Below, piece after piece: positions 17,077 to 25,064 of a stretch of 26,313 nucleotides of DNA. The DNA is from UMGS1052 sp045580005. Lineage in GTDB: Bacteria > Bacillota > Clostridia > Oscillospirales > CAG-382. The position numbers and the translations under genes were made by a program. The stretch is taken from assembly GCA_045580005.1 (NCBI GenBank), contig JAZNMZ010000039.1, positions 1 to 26,313 of the forward strand, given 5' to 3'. Under the pieces are notes generated by a model. It was not told the DNA's origin. It worked only from the letters and a program-made list of their open reading frames with translations, and made no database searches. Positions within the stretch are counted from its first letter, which is position 1. The number at the start of each line of letters is the position of its first letter.

Positions 17077-19563
17077 CTACTTTTCGTTCTTTACAAGACC
17101 GTATTTCACCTTGATTCTCTCGAGTTTTTCAATCATGGGTACAGATAAAAACCACAGAAAAAATGCGGTAGAAAACGCGTGTATCAGGTCGTACGGCGCT
17201 CCGGCGGCATAAGATGCAACAAGCATTTCAAGTGTTGGCTTGCTCTGCGACATAATGACATTGGCAGGATTGAGAATACCGCCATACATGACAAATGTAG
17301 CAAGCGCGCCGTAGATACAAAGCGACAGTCTTGTTGGCGGAAGAAATCTTCTTCTGAACAGTATCCCCGAAACAAATCCGATTATTCCAAAAGCAAACAT
17401 CTGCCACGGTGTCCAGGGGCCTTGTCCGAAAAAGAAGTTTGACACAAAGCCTGTCACCGCACCTACAAGGAAGCCTGTTTCTCCCCCGAAGCATACGCCC
17501 GAAATGATGATAAGTGCAACAACAGGCTTAAACTGCGGAAACATGAAGAAAGCTGTTCTGCCTGCAACCGCAATCGCACAAAGGGTGCTTATTATGATAA
17601 GTTCGCGCGCACGGGGCTTGCGCCTTTCAAAAATCATAAAAAACGGTATCATTGTTTCAAGGATGACAAGAAGACTTATAAAATAGTATTTTCTGCCCTC
17701 AAGCAATGTCGTGCCTAAACACACCGTGAGAGGTATTGCAAGCAGCAAACAAAGCGCCGAAATAACTGCTCGAAGTGAGAGCTTTGAGCTTTCCTTAGGT
17801 ATTATTATCCTGTTCGGAGAAGCACTTTTTGAAAAAGTATTACCCGAGCCGCTTTGCGGAGTTGAAAAATCAAAAGGCTCACAGGTGTTTTTTGGCGGAA
17901 CATCCCCTCCGCAGGCGAGAATAACATCTTCGGCAATAATTGCTCCGGGAAGAAGACTTCTCGCCATTCTGTTGGCGCTTGTGGTATAAAAGCTCTTGCC
18001 CGCAAAGAACTTGCGCGGTACTCCGACACTTGTGACACTTCCGTCAAAAAACAGCGCGCACCTGTCTGCATACTCTGCACAGAATTCTATATCGTGAGTT
18101 ACCATAATGACTGTAACTTTGCGAGCCTTGAGTACACCGAGAATACCGGCAAAAATTTCTTTGAAATGCGCGTCCATTCCCTTTGTAGGCTCATCAAGCA
18201 GGAGAATCTCAGGCTCTCTGAGAAGTACTTTTGCAAGTGCCGCACGCTGCTGCTCACCGCCGGACAGATCATACGGATGGCGGTCGAGCAAGAGATCCAC
18301 CTTGCAAAGACGAGCAATGCTCTTTACTCTGTCCTCCTTGGTTGCCTGCGGCAAATCAGTATCGTCAAGCACCTCAAAAAGGTCTGAAAACAGTGAGCTT
18401 TTTACAAAAAGGCTCTGTGGATTCTGCGGCATAACTCCTAAAATACCGTTATAAAGATTCTTTATTTCAGATATGTTTTTTCCTTTTATGCGCACCTCAC
18501 CACGATAGGGCTTGTTAAGTCTGCTAATAAGCGAAAGTGCTGTTGTCTTGCCCGTTCCGTTACCTCCGAGAATGGCAAACAGCTCACCCTTGTTTATCTT
18601 CAAATTCAGTCCGTTTATAACATCTGGCAGGCTCTTTTCGTACCTAAAAAAGGCGTCTTTGATTTCGACAACGCTATCGTCCCGCTCTGCGCTTTCGCAG
18701 GGCACAGGAATTGCCGAAGTATCAAGAGTATGCTGTACAGAATATTTTTCAAGCCACACTCTGCCCTCTCTCACAGTGATAGGATAGCTGTCACCGCCGT
18801 CTGCCGCACTGTAAATACGCATAGGCACAGGCAGTGCGAGAAGCATATCGTGATTTTTGTCTTTGAGTATCCTACCAATCTTTTCGGGGGTAGTATCGGC
18901 TATTACCGAGCCGCCGTCAAGCACAATTACTCTGTCGGAAATAGGAAGTGCTTCCTCAAGTCTGTGCTCTGAGAGAATCACCGTCACTCCGAGTTCACGA
19001 TTGATTTTATGAAGAGTTTTCAAAAAATCTGATGACGCTATCGGGTCAAGCCTGCTTGTAGGTTCATCAAGTATCAGAACAGACGGCTGCATAACCATTA
19101 CAGACGCGAGAGTGAGCATTTGCTTCTGCCCTCCCGAAAGCTCGGTTGTCTTTTTGTGAAACCAGGCTTCTATACCAAAAAAGGACGCCATTTCGGATAC
19201 CCTTGCGCGTATTTCGCTATTATCAAAGCCGAGGCTCTCAAGACCGAATGCAAGCTCGTGCCAGACCTTGTCGGTCACAATCTGCGAATCGGGGTCCTGC
19301 ATTACAAATCCCATTCTCTCGGTCTGTGCTCTGCCATCGTGTTCGCACAGCTCTTTGCCCTCAAAAAGAATTCTGCCGTCAAGTATGCCATGAGGCGAAA
19401 GAGAAGATTTCAAAAGCCTCAAAAGAGTAGTTTTACCGCAGCCTGATTTGCCGCAAAGAGTTACAAACTCACCCTGTCCTATTTCTAGACTTACATCCGA
19501 CAGTGCAGGCGTGCCTGCTCCGGGATAAGTAAATGTCAGATTTTCAATTTTATAGCTTTCCAT
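17077..19563 (-). CDS. ECF transporter: two ATPase domains fused to a substrate-binding membrane (S) component
   Basis: 828 residues in three parts. ATPase 1 has Walker A GKSGCGKT (38-45), signature LSGGQ (142-146) and Walker B VLILDEPTSRLD. ATPase 2 has GGNGTGKT (333-340), LSGGEQQR (433-440) and ILLLDEPTKGMD. After a polar linker (about 525-595) come about seven hydrophobic segments (600-815) with GQGPWTPWQMFAFG (713-726), typical of ECF S components predicted for cobalamin. With EcfT it should form an energy-coupling factor transporter importing vitamin B12 or a corrinoid. That substrate is inferred from the S domain together with the cobalamin riboswitch upstream. The start overlaps the end of ecfT by 28 bases, indicating coupling. 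The ATPases are usually separate genes (EcfA1, EcfA2), so the triple fusion is notable. Confidence 0.92.
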   Translation of the reverse strand: MESYKIENLTFTYPGAGTPALSDVSLEIGQGEFVTLCGKSGCGKTTLLRLLKSSLSPHGILDGRILFEGKELCEHDGRAQTERMGFVMQDPDSQIVTDKVWHELAFGLESLGFDNSEIRARVSEMASFFGIEAWFHKKTTELSGGQKQMLTLASVMVMQPSVLILDEPTSRLDPIASSDFLKTLHKINRELGVTVILSEHRLEEALPISDRVIVLDGGSVIADTTPEKIGRILKDKNHDMLLALPVPMRIYSAADGGDSYPITVREGRVWLEKYSVQHTLDTSAIPVPCESAERDDSVVEIKDAFFRYEKSLPDVINGLNLKINKGELFAILGGNGTGKTTALSLISRLNKPYRGEVRIKGKNISEIKNLYNGILGVMPQNPQSLFVKSSLFSDLFEVLDDTDLPQATKEDRVKSIARLCKVDLLLDRHPYDLSGGEQQRAALAKVLLREPEILLLDEPTKGMDAHFKEIFAGILGVLKARKVTVIMVTHDIEFCAEYADRCALFFDGSVTSVGVPRKFFAGKSFYTTSANRMARSLLPGAIIAEDVILACGGDVPPKNTCEPFDFSTPQSGSGNTFSKSASPNRIIIPKESSKLSLRAVISALCLLLAIPLTVCLGTTLLEGRKYYFISLLVILETMIPFFMIFERRKPRARELIIISTLCAIAVAGRTAFFMFPQFKPVVALIIISGVCFGGETGFLVGAVTGFVSNFFFGQGPWTPWQMFAFGIIGFVSGILFRRRFLPPTRLSLCIYGALATFVMYGGILNPANVIMSQSKPTLEMLVASYAAGAPYDLIHAFSTAFFLWFLSVPMIEKLERIKVKYGLVKNEK

Positions 19564-20423
19564 CTTCTCACCTCACATACTTCAACTATTATCGGCAGGG
19601 CGCAGAGCGCAGTATAGGCAACATATACGCTAAGTCTATAGGGTGAAAGCTCTGCTGCCGTTATATGCGGAAAATATTCAAAGCTTATTGCTCCGTTTAT
19701 ACTTCCGATAAAGATATACACTCCAAGCCCCGCTATTACTCCGAGGGTACATAAATCTCTCTTGCAGAATTTATATACCGAAAAAGCCGTTCTGCCCGAA
19801 AGTCCATATCCGCGGGATTTCATACTGTCTGCAGTGCCGACAGAATTTTCAAGCGCCCATGTCACCATTATCGACAATATCGAAAGACCATTTTTGGCTC
19901 GCTTGATTATACTGCCCTCCGACGGGTCACGGCCAATGCATTTCTGAGCGTTTGCTATAACCTTAAGCTGAGATACAAATCTCGGCACAAATTGCAAGGT
20001 CATGGAAAAAATAAGCGACATCGACGGAATAATTTTGCCGAAAAGATATATAAATTTATCACTTGTCATCACAGCGTTATAGCACGAAAACCAGCATATC
20101 GCGCAGGATATCATCATTGCCGCAAAAAATCCGTAAATCACCGATTCAAGAGTGAGCGGATTTCCGCCCGGCAAATATGTAATAACCGTCGCGCCCGCGT
20201 GATTAAAAAGAGGATTGACAAGCGCCATTACAAGCATCATAGGCAGCATATAGCAAAGACTGAGCTTTATATTTTTTCTGCCCCCGAGCATCGCAGAATA
20301 CGAAATCGCGCACAAAAGAGATATAAAAAGGCATACAGGGTGCATAAAAAGCACTGAAAAAACTATTGTCAGAACAAAATACACGAAATTCACGGCAGGA
20401 TGGTATGTCCCGAATTCGTTCAT
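19536..20423 (-). CDS. ecfT: Energy-coupling factor transmembrane protein EcfT
   Basis: 295 residues from the ATG at 20423, which has GGGGAGG a few bases upstream. An upstream in-frame ATG at 20489 would start before the terminator hairpin and is rejected. Five to six hydrophobic segments fit the CbiQ/EcfT fold. The two coupling helices carry AQKCIGRD and ADSMKSRGYG; the second fits the Ala-Arg-Gly motif that docks into the ATPases, and the first is a weaker version. It bridges the fused ATPase/S protein in the membrane. Transcription should be attenuated by the upstream cobalamin riboswitch. Confidence 0.92.
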   Translation of the reverse strand: MNEFGTYHPAVNFVYFVLTIVFSVLFMHPVCLFISLLCAISYSAMLGGRKNIKLSLCYMLPMMLVMALVNPLFNHAGATVITYLPGGNPLTLESVIYGFFAAMMISCAICWFSCYNAVMTSDKFIYLFGKIIPSMSLIFSMTLQFVPRFVSQLKVIANAQKCIGRDPSEGSIIKRAKNGLSILSIMVTWALENSVGTADSMKSRGYGLSGRTAFSVYKFCKRDLCTLGVIAGLGVYIFIGSINGAISFEYFPHITAAELSPYRLSVYVAYTALCALPIIVEVCEVRRWKAIKLKI

Positions 20424-20437
20424 CGTCTTCCCTCCCC

Positions 20438-20477
20438 AAAAATAAAAGCCGCGGCAATCTTTCTGATTACCGCAGCT
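20438..20477 (-). terminator. Riboswitch-controlled intrinsic terminator upstream of ecfT
   Basis: Minus-strand stem of 13 bp (20465-20477 with 20447-20459, two G-U pairs), 5-base loop, followed by TTTTATTTT (20446-20438). It lies between the cobalamin riboswitch and the ecfT ribosome site, so it is the natural off-switch when cobalamin is bound. Confidence 0.85.
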
Positions 20478-20587
20478 GTTTTCCTGCAAGTATCACACTC
20501 TGATTGCACGACGGCAAAGCCCTCGCCGTTTCCTTTCAAAAACTGCCAGTGCAATCAAAAACATCACTCCTGAACTCTCTTTGCGGA

Positions 20588-20790
20588 GCAATATCAGAGC
20601 AGGTCTTCTGACTCGCATCATATGGAAACATCCGCATTTTTGCGTCCTGCCTTCTCGGTTTCCCAATGACCGGCTTTCGCCGACGGGCGCAAAAACATTT
20701 GATGCATACAGCGACAGACACCGTTGAGGGTTCTCACCCCATTCCCTTTCCACCAACTGTACCCGTACAGTACAGCCGACACTCTGTGTG
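20588..20790 (-). promoter_or_regulatory. Cobalamin (AdoCbl-type) riboswitch
   Basis: On the minus strand the 5' core (20754-20708) reads GGTGGAAAGGGAATGGGGTG, then GAGAACCCTCAACGGT and GTCGCTGT, which matches the conserved B12 aptamer core. A middle segment has GCCGGTCATTGGGAAACCG, and the 3' part has GCGAGTCAGAAGACCTGC (20616-20599), the B12-box signature. Aptamers of this class bind adenosyl- or other cobalamins and repress uptake or synthesis genes. The outer boundaries are approximate. Downstream lie a hairpin (arms 20501-20509 and 20549-20557) and the terminator, then ecfT. This fixes the likely substrate class of the transporter. Confidence 0.93.
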
Positions 20791-20810
20791 AATATTAGGT
20801 TTTCGCATAT

Positions 20811-20839
20811 AGTATAACATACCTTTTTTATAAAATCAA
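20811..20839 (-). promoter_or_regulatory. Promoter of the riboswitch / ECF operon
   Basis: Minus-strand TTGATT (20834-20839) and TATACT (20811-20816), 17-base spacer. Transcription would begin near 20804, just ahead of the aptamer. It is divergent from the feo promoter. Confidence 0.75.
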
Positions 20840-20892
20840 TTACAACCGATCGGAAAATTTTTCAAAAAAGTAATGTTTTTTGCATGAAAGCC

Positions 20893-20921
20893 TTGACAAA
20901 CCTTGGTGTTGGTAGTATAAT
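20893..20921 (+). promoter_or_regulatory. Promoter of the feo operon
   Basis: Perfect TTGACA (20893-20898) and perfect TATAAT (20916-20921) with a 17-base spacer. Such a strong core promoter implies control by a repressor, and two palindromes follow directly. Confidence 0.9.
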
Positions 20922-20927
20922 AAGCGT

Positions 20928-20943
20928 GTTAGTGTATACTAAC
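20928..20943. promoter_or_regulatory. Feo operator 1 (DtxR-family-like palindrome)
   Basis: GTTAGTGTATACTAAC is a near-perfect 16-base palindrome (TTAGT/ACTAA half-sites) starting seven bases after the -10 element, over the likely transcription start. The TTAG...CTAA form resembles operators of iron- or manganese-sensing DtxR/IdeR/MntR regulators. Confidence 0.72.
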
Positions 20944-20962
20944 TCGTTTTTAAAACTATAAG

Positions 20963-20976
20963 TTAGTTTATACTAA
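20963..20976. promoter_or_regulatory. Feo operator 2
   Basis: TTAGTTTATACTAA shares the TTAGT-N4-ACTAA pattern of operator 1 and lies 34 bases after it, about three helical turns. Two copies on roughly the same face suggest co-operative repressor binding in the feoA leader. Confidence 0.7.
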
Positions 20977-21011
20977 TCTGACATTTTTTCAATTACAGAA
21001 CGGTGATATAT

Positions 21012-21224
21012 ATGAATTTAAAGCAAGCAACACAGGGACAGGAATATGTCATCAAAGCAATCAGAACAGATGACGAGGAGCTGAATGCATTCCTCTTTTC
21101 TCTCGGCTGTTACAGCGGAGAAAAAATCACCGTCGTTTCCCATCTTTCGGGCGGATGTGTGGTATCTATCAAGGACGGACGCTATAGTATAGACAACAGT
21201 CTTGCACAGGCTATACTCATCTGA
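21012..21224 (+). CDS. feoA: Ferrous iron transport protein A
   Basis: 70 residues from the ATG at 21012; a GTG at 21003 is possible, but GGTG at 21002-21005 is better placed as a weak ribosome site for the ATG. The SH3-like FeoA fold is shown by NLKQATQGQEYVIKAI, then LFSLGCYSGEKITVV and CVVSIKDGRYSIDNSLA. FeoA is a small cytoplasmic protein thought to modulate FeoB. It is first in the feo operon, under a strong promoter with two operators. A gap of about 135 bases with a third operator separates it from feoB. Confidence 0.92.
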   Translation: MNLKQATQGQEYVIKAIRTDDEELNAFLFSLGCYSGEKITVVSHLSGGCVVSIKDGRYSIDNSLAQAILI

Positions 21225-21282
21225 TCATTTTTGTGTGAAATTTAAAGCCGTCTTTCTGGTCGTTTTTTTGAAAGGAAAAGTT

Positions 21283-21296
21283 AGTTAGTGCTAACT
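21283..21296. promoter_or_regulatory. Feo operator 3, between feoA and feoB
   Basis: AGTTAGTGCTAACT is a 14-base palindrome (TGTG-type centre TG). It shares TTAG/CTAA with operators 1 and 2 but has a shorter centre. It suggests separate metal control of feoB, although no clear -10 element is seen nearby. Confidence 0.55.
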
Positions 21297-21361
21297 GCGT
21301 TTTCGCAAAGTGCCGTTATCGAACGCGGCAAAACCAAGCAACATTTTTGGGAGGATTGTTT

Positions 21362-23401
21362 ATGAGAATTGCCTTGACGGGTAACCCCAATTCCGGCAAA
21401 ACAACAATGTACAACGCACTTACCGGCAGCAATGAAAAGGTGGGCAACTGGGCTGGCGGTACCGTCGAAAAGAAAGAGCACCCAATCAAAAAGGCATACT
21501 ATGCAGGCAAAGAACAGCTTGTCGCGGTTGACCTGCCGGGCGCATACTCTATGTCCCCCTTTACAAGCGAGGAGAGCATTGCAAGCTCTTATGTGAAAAA
21601 AGAAAACCCCGATGTTATCATCAACATCGTTGACGCCACAAACTTAAGCCGAAGCCTGTTTTTCACAACGCAGCTGCTCGAGCTTGGTGTCCCCGTTGTT
21701 GTTGCGCTCAACAAGAGTGACATAAACGCAAAGAAAGAAACGGTAATCGACGCAGTTGCCCTGTCGCTCAAGCTTAGCTGTCCTGTTGTCAGCACTGTTT
21801 CAACATCCTCCAACGGACTTAAAACTGTGATAGAAACAGCGGTTTCGAGAGTCAATACCATTCAAAAAGCGCCATACAGTCAGGGCAATGTCGACCTTAC
21901 CGATAAAAAAGCTGTGGAGGCTGCAGACCGCAGGCGTTTTGATTTTGTAAACAAGATTGTAAAAGAGGTTGAAACACGAAAAGTTCTCACCAAGGACACA
22001 AATCTCGGTGACAAAATCGACTATTTTATTACAAGCAAGTGGCTTGGTATTCCGATTTTTGCCGTTGTCATGTTCCTTATTTTTCAGATTTCCCAGGCAT
22101 GGGTAGGCCCATGGATAGCAGATTATCTCAGCTCCTTGATTGACACATTCAAGGACTGGATAGGCAATCTTCTGCAGGGCGGAAATGTCTTCCTGGTATC
22201 CCTGCTCACCGAGGGTATCATCGGAGGTGTGTCTGCCGTTGTGGGCTTTCTACCTCTTGTAATGGTTATGTACTTCCTTATAGCTCTCCTTGAGGACTTC
22301 GGCTATATGGCAAGAGTTTCTGTTGTGCTCGACCCTATATTCAAAAAAGTAGGTCTTTCGGGCAAGTCTGTTATTCCTTTTGTTATCGGAACAGGCTGTG
22401 CTATCCCCGGTGTTATGTCCTGCCGCACAATCAGAAACGAGCGCGAAAGGCGCGCTACGGCAATGCTTGCACCCTTTATGCCCTGCGGGGCAAAGCTTCC
22501 TGTTATTGCGCTGTTTGCAGGTGCATTCTTCCCCGATGCTTCCTGGATTGGCACAATGATGTATTTTGCAGGTATTATTATCATTCTTTTCGGAGCGCTT
22601 CTTATAAACAAGCTCACAGGACGCAAGGCCAAAAAATCCTATTTCATCATAGAGCTTCCCGAATACAAGGCCCCGAGCCTCTGGCGAGCATTCAAATCTA
22701 TGTGCTCACGCGGCTGGGCTTACATAGTTAAGGCAGGTACAATTATTCTTCTGTGTAACGCGGCAGTATTTGTTATGCAATCATTTGACTGGAAGCTCAG
22801 GCTTGTTGCAGATGGTGCTGCAAGCACATCCATTCTGGCTTCTATTGCTTCTCCTATTGCTGTTCTTCTCGTTCCGATTATAGGTATTGCAGCTTGGCAG
22901 ATGGCAGCTGCTGCAGTTACGGGCTTTATTGCCAAAGAGAATGTTGTCGGCACCATTGCTGTCTGCTACGGCATTTCAAACCTTATTGACACAGAGGCTC
23001 TGCAGATGGTTGAGGGCGCAGGAGATGGCGTTGTGGATGCTCTGGGGATAACACCTGTTGCTGCTCTTGCGTTTCTTATGTTCAATCTCTTTTCTCCGCC
23101 ATGCTTTGCAGCTATAGGCGCTATGAACTCCGAAATGAGAAGCTCAAGGTGGCTCTGGGGCGGCATTCTTCTTCAGCTTTGCACAGGATATACTGTTGCA
23201 TATCTTGTGTACACTGTCGGTACTCTTATTACAGACGCCGCGTCTTTCAATATAATCGCCGCAATAGCAGGTCTTTCCGCAATAGCAGTTATGGCTTCAA
23301 TTACAGTTGTTCTTATCAGCAAGGCTGGCAAAGACTCAAAGCCCGAATACACCTCCGGCATAGCTTCGAGAGCAGACAAAGCCGAGTACTCTATCAAATA
23401 A
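21362..23401 (+). CDS. feoB: Ferrous iron transport protein B
   Basis: 679 residues from the ATG at 21362 with GGGAGG upstream; a TTG at 21347 is rejected because the ribosome site would fall inside the gene. The N-terminal G domain has G1 GNPNSGKT (7-14), G3 DLPG (57-60) and G4 NKSD (117-120), and a helical spacer follows to about 215. The C-terminal membrane region has the paired Gate segments (for example GYMARVSVVLDPIFKKVGLSG and GTGCAIPGVMSCRTI), typical of FeoB. It imports Fe2+ across the cytoplasmic membrane in a nucleotide-dependent way. It is the central gene of the feo operon. Confidence 0.97.
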   Translation: MRIALTGNPNSGKTTMYNALTGSNEKVGNWAGGTVEKKEHPIKKAYYAGKEQLVAVDLPGAYSMSPFTSEESIASSYVKKENPDVIINIVDATNLSRSLFFTTQLLELGVPVVVALNKSDINAKKETVIDAVALSLKLSCPVVSTVSTSSNGLKTVIETAVSRVNTIQKAPYSQGNVDLTDKKAVEAADRRRFDFVNKIVKEVETRKVLTKDTNLGDKIDYFITSKWLGIPIFAVVMFLIFQISQAWVGPWIADYLSSLIDTFKDWIGNLLQGGNVFLVSLLTEGIIGGVSAVVGFLPLVMVMYFLIALLEDFGYMARVSVVLDPIFKKVGLSGKSVIPFVIGTGCAIPGVMSCRTIRNERERRATAMLAPFMPCGAKLPVIALFAGAFFPDASWIGTMMYFAGIIIILFGALLINKLTGRKAKKSYFIIELPEYKAPSLWRAFKSMCSRGWAYIVKAGTIILLCNAAVFVMQSFDWKLRLVADGAASTSILASIASPIAVLLVPIIGIAAWQMAAAAVTGFIAKENVVGTIAVCYGISNLIDTEALQMVEGAGDGVVDALGITPVAALAFLMFNLFSPPCFAAIGAMNSEMRSSRWLWGGILLQLCTGYTVAYLVYTVGTLITDAASFNIIAAIAGLSAIAVMASITVVLISKAGKDSKPEYTSGIASRADKAEYSIK

Positions 23402-23404
23402 CAT

Positions 23405-23560
23405 ATGATAAACTATATAATTATTGCAATAATCATCTGTATGCTCGGCAGTGCAGCATACTACCTGTACCGTGCCAAAAAAAAAGGTCAGACCTGCATA
23501 GGCTGCCCTTATGCCAAGCAGTGCAGCGGCAAATGCAGCTGTCAGGAAGAACAAGAATAA
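23405..23560 (+). CDS. FeoB-associated Cys-rich membrane protein
   Basis: 51 residues, beginning three bases after the feoB stop. The N-terminal hydrophobic helix MINYIIIAIIICMLGSAAYY is followed by a basic turn (YRAKKKG) and a Cys-rich tail, CIGCPYAKQCSGKCSC, with six cysteines. This matches the small FeoB-associated Cys-rich proteins common in Firmicutes feo operons, which may bind or hand over iron; their function is not established. The gene was found by reading past feoB. A terminator follows 7 bases later. Confidence 0.88.
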   Translation: MINYIIIAIIICMLGSAAYYLYRAKKKGQTCIGCPYAKQCSGKCSCQEEQE

Positions 23561-23566
23561 TAATCA

Positions 23567-23599
23567 AAAAAAACGAACTCTTTTGGAGTTCGTTTTTTT
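23567..23599 (+). terminator. Terminator of the feo operon
   Basis: A-run, CGAACTC stem with GAGTTCG partner (23574-23580 and 23586-23592) and then TTTTTTT. A textbook intrinsic terminator directly after the small Cys-rich gene. Its symmetric A/T flanks would work on either strand. Confidence 0.93.
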
Positions 23600-23717
23600 A
23601 TGTAAGCGTAATATGGTTTTTCTGTGTATGGACTACAAAAAAGATACTTTTACCGGTTTTGCGTATTGCTTTGGGCTCTTACAGTTTTTAGTGGAATTTT
23701 TTACCTTGCGGCAAAAC

Positions 23718-23845
23718 TTGAAATAATTCGCTTTGCGAATTGTGAAATTAAAAGCTTACGCTTTCAGTGAAATGAAATAAAACTTCTCTTGCCCGCAGGC
23801 ATTTCACATGGTGAAGCAATATTTCACATACAAAGCGTATTTCAC
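23718..23845. repeat. Array of short hairpins punctuated by GTGAAAT / ATTTCAC heptamers
   Basis: The 23600-24059 stretch has no convincing gene. It holds TTGAAAT (23718), GTGAAAT (23742 and 23767), then inverted ATTTCAC (23801, 23821 and 23839). Between them lie small hairpins: AATTCGC-TTT-GCGAATT (23725-23741), AAAGC-TTAC-GCTTT (23751-23764), TGCC-CGCA-GGCA (23790-23801), TTCAC-ATG-GTGAA (23803-23815) and ATAC-AAAGC-GTAT (23828-23840). Three forward heptamers face three inverted ones, so the whole could fold as one structure. I recall similar arrays near recombinase genes in gut Firmicutes, but their function is unknown to me. It lies between feo and a recombinase remnant. Confidence 0.75.
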
Positions 23846-23870
23846 AAATTCAATAGGATTTATTTCGTTG

Positions 23871-23908
23871 AAAAACCGCTAACTTTGTATCAAAGTTAAC
23901 GGTTTTTT
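23871..23908. terminator. Bidirectional terminator-like hairpin beside the hairpin array
   Basis: Arms of about 15 bp (23871-23887 with 23891-23907, one C/A mismatch, TAT loop), starting with AAAAACCG and ending CGGTTTTTT. It has a U-tract on both strands, so it may end the recombinase transcript from the right or transcripts from the left. Confidence 0.8.
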
Positions 23909-23998
23909 CTGTAAGAACGATATAATTTTACTGTCGCATTGATTTTGCCCTTATTTCAAGCGGGTTTCCAGACTTTCGTCCTAATCAATTCCAAAGAC

Positions 23999-24028
23999 AG
24001 AATAAATCCTTTTTACAGGATTTATTCT
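23999..24028. repeat. Perfect 11-bp hairpin downstream of the recombinase remnant
   Basis: AGAATAAATCC (23999-24009) and GGATTTATTCT (24018-24028) with an 8-base loop. It lies 30 bases after the recombinase stop. There is no clear U-tract on the minus strand, so it may be an mRNA 3' stabiliser or part of an old attachment region. This is not resolved. Confidence 0.55.
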
Positions 24029-24059
24029 AACACATTTCTTAACTTTTTACAAGTCCTTT

Positions 24060-25064
24060 TTAATATTTTTCTTGGACTTTTAATTCGGGTATTTCTACCT
24101 CGTAGGCTATGTCACCTATGAACCAGATTGTCAACTTGTCTTTTGCGATCACCTCCATTTTTTCTATAATGTTACGGACAAGGGTATTATCGATTTCGGT
24201 CAGTTCTTCAGCCATTTCATCTACCGCTTTGAAGATTTGTTTTAGCTTTGATGATTCTGCCGATTTCATTTTCCTTGTCATTTCATACTCTTCATTTTCC
24301 TTCCGCAACTTTTCTGATTCCGTCTTTACCTCATAGCAGATTTTCTCAAGCTCCTTGGGTGTCATTTCGCCTGTTGCATTTTTGAATATGGCATCTCGCA
24401 TAAGATCTGATAGTTCTTCAAGTCTTGCCATATTTTCTGTTATCATAGGCTGTTCGGTATCACCCATAAGGGATGCTATTGAGCACTTCAAAATGTCCTT
24501 TACCCTCGACCTGCTTTTGTAGATGATGTTAATTGCTTCTACGGTCTTTTTGGTCAGGTATGTGTCATTTATGGTGACAGAGCGTCTGCAATAGTGTTTT
24601 CCATCTTGTATGCGGTTTACACATCGCCACACATACTTCTTGTCACCATTTTTCTCTACCCACATAGTTCGCCTGTATTTCGCTCCGCAGTCACCGCATA
24701 TGATTAGGTTGTTGAATGGGAATTTTCCACTATATTTTCCATAGTGTTTTTTCTTATCATTCTTTTTGATACAACCCCTTCGAGCCATTTCACTTTGTAC
24801 CATATCAAACATCTCAGGTTCTATGATTGCAGGATGATGATTTGTGATAAGATATTGTGAAACCTGACCTGTGTTCTTCTTTTTCTTCTTTGATATTGGA
24901 TCGACTGTGAAGGTCTTTCGGGCAAGGAAGTCTCCTTTGTATTTCTCACTTGAAAGAATTCTTTCAACTGTTCCGGGACTCCATTCTTCTTTTCCTGTAG
25001 GACTTGGGATTTTTCTTTCTCGCAAGTCCTTTATATCGTTACAGAAAGAACAGTCTATAGAAGC
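24060..25064 (-). pseudogene. Large serine recombinase lacking its catalytic domain
   Basis: The open frame runs from just after a TAA (25067-25065) to the stop at 24060, about 334 codons, with no good start (only a TTG at 25025). LRERKIPSPTGKEEWSPGTV, KYKGDF and KKKKKNTGQVSQY match the recombinase domain (PF07508 type). A zinc ribbon follows (CGDCGAKYRR, WRCVN, HYCRR), then a coiled coil, as in large serine integrases. These are usually 500-550 residues, with a catalytic resolvase domain (active Ser near residue 10) in the first 150, and that part is absent. It cannot be an active integrase. A DUF6076-like fragment faces it head to head, with its own N-terminus missing at the same place. Confidence 0.88.

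Noticed and set aside
20493..20756. 87-codon open frame on the minus strand upstream of ecfT
   Set aside because: It covers the cobalamin aptamer and its expression platform and has no protein-like features; the RNA explanation is far better.
23101..23691. Long open frame overlapping the end of feoB on the same strand
   Set aside because: It lies in another frame over the conserved FeoB C-terminus and the small Cys-rich gene, and its composition (many Tyr, Ser, Arg, Cys) is that of a shadow frame.
23628..23726. Short open frame MDYKKDTFTGFAYCFGLLQF and 12 more residues after the feo terminator
   Set aside because: There is no ribosome site before the ATG and no recognisable family; its end runs into the hairpin array. 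It could be a gene remnant but support is too weak.
23718..23845. CRISPR array or REP element
   Set aside because: The repeated unit is only seven bases, half of the copies are inverted, and the intervals are short hairpins of 10-25 bases; no cas genes are present.
23939..24059. Possible attachment site of the recombinase
   Set aside because: A hairpin is present, but no duplicated core sequence could be found in the window, and the recombinase is a remnant, so no att call can be supported.
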